Of a DNA stretch of 64,000 nucleotides, positions 63,590 through 64,000 are shown piece by piece. The notes under the pieces are model-generated. The model was not told the origin of the DNA. It saw only the letters and a list, made by a program, of their open reading frames with translations, and did no database searches. How positions within the stretch are numbered: position 1 is the first letter of the stretch; each line of letters starts with the position of its first letter. The position numbers and the translations under genes were made by a program. Origin of the DNA: Lautropia sp. (GTDB lineage: Bacteria > Pseudomonadota > Gammaproteobacteria > Burkholderiales > Burkholderiaceae_E); assembly GCA_030527825.1 (NCBI GenBank), contig JAUNAC010000002.1, forward strand, positions 320,001-384,000. Direction: 5' to 3'.

Positions 63590-64000
63590 TCAGCCATGAG
63601 AGCTTCCCGAAGCGTTGTCAGCTGATCGGGCGGCCGGAGTGTCATCGGAATTGCCGTCCGGTTTGAGGCGCGGGGTATGCCGGATCTGGCGTCGCGGGCG
63701 CCGTAGGCCGGATGGTGACGATTCGTCCAGTACGACAGGTTCGCCGGGACGTCCGGAAACTGGATGCAGCAGGGGGACCAGTGCTGAAAATATCTTGGGA
63801 TTGGCCGCCATAATCTGGCCAGCCTCCAGATAATCGCCATCACCACTGAAATCTCCCACTAGGCCGCCAGCCTCGGTGACCAGCAGACTGCCGGCAGCCA
63901 CATCCCAGGGCTTCAGCCCCACCTCGAAGCAACCGTCATAGCGACCACTGGCCGCGTAGGCCAGGTCAAGGGCGGCGGAACCCGAGCGACGCATGATGGC
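63590..64000 (-). CDS. suhB: Inositol-1-monophosphatase family protein (SuhB-like, C-terminal part)
   Basis: The frame runs off the window edge, so the N-terminal half with the metal-binding DGT motif is missing. The visible part has [40 protein letters not shown] and [13 protein letters not shown], matching SuhB/IMPase. The Asp in KPWD is a metal ligand. A tail of about 50 basic and Ser/Asp-rich residues follows the usual end of the domain, which is unusual. SuhB is a phosphatase fold that also joins rRNA antitermination complexes. Confidence 0.9.
   Translation of the reverse strand, partial: AIMRRSGSAALDLAYAASGRYDGCFEVGLKPWDVAAGSLLVTEAGGLVGDFSGDGDYLEAGQIMAANPKIFSALVPLLHPVSGRPGEPVVLDESSPSGLRRPRRQIRHTPRLKPDGNSDDTPAARSADNASGSSHG

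Noticed and set aside
1-64000. CRISPR arrays, IS elements, prophage genes, Neisseria-type DNA uptake sequences
   Set aside because: No regularly spaced repeats, transposase or integrase motifs, or repeated GCCGTCTGAA-type words were noticed on reading both strands.

Overview
The window reads as a chromosomal segment of a Gram-negative proteobacterium, most likely a betaproteobacterium (Burkholderiales-like). The evidence is a nuoM-nuoN-NUDIX order, a gmk-rpoZ-spoT block, a separate relA, LPS heptosyltransferase I, DsbB, AsmA, a tripartite RND pump with lipoprotein signals, and a carboxynorspermidine polyamine branch. GC content looks moderately high by eye and was not computed. No phage, IS element, CRISPR array or rRNA was seen. 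One tRNA-Ser(UGA) is present. Species cannot be named from the sequence alone.

Layout. 1-4.3 kb: end of the NADH dehydrogenase operon (nuoM partial, nuoN), an ADP-ribose-pyrophosphatase-like NUDIX enzyme and a GT9 glycosyltransferase. 4.7-7.6 kb: tRNA-Ser, an unrecognised ORF, a NYN nuclease-like protein, a small heat-shock protein and an unknown protein. 7.7-17.7 kb: thioredoxin-like protein, AsmA, Crp/Fnr regulator, DsbB, a small basic protein, waaC, a large FtsX-like permease, and isocitrate lyase with a textbook terminator. 17.8-31.0 kb: a compact Tad-like (type IVc) pilus or secretion locus. 31.1-34.0 kb, opposite strand: a Sel1-repeat lytic transglycosylase and a degenerate sigma54-activator-like regulator. 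34.3-40.8 kb: relA, a MogA with a proline-rich tail, darP/yjgA, pmbA and greB. 40.8-48.3 kb: divergent galactose utilisation (galTKM) and high-affinity galactose uptake (mglBAC), separated by an intergenic region unusually rich in perfect palindromes. 48.4-51.6 kb: gmk-rpoZ-spoT. 51.9-53.9 kb: cytochrome b561 and two YceI proteins. 54.0-56.5 kb: carboxynorspermidine synthase and decarboxylase. 56.7-64.0 kb: a flavin reductase, an RND efflux operon and the end of a SuhB-type inositol monophosphatase.

The strongest candidate for something little described is the Tad-like locus. It has an FHA-CpaF fusion whose FHA phosphothreonine contacts look lost, four different proteins with class III (prepilin-peptidase) leaders, an embedded DUF192 gene, an unrecognised exported protein and a TadG-like protein. 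It has no TadZ/CpaE, no RcpB/CpaD and no prepilin peptidase. Next to it lie a wall-cutting transglycosylase and a regulator that kept its Fis-type DNA-binding domain but lost the GAFTGA loop and standard Walker motifs. The second is the gal/mgl control region, where two dyads sharing the AGACAG/CTGTCT half-site sit among three further palindromes and no regulator gene is adjacent.
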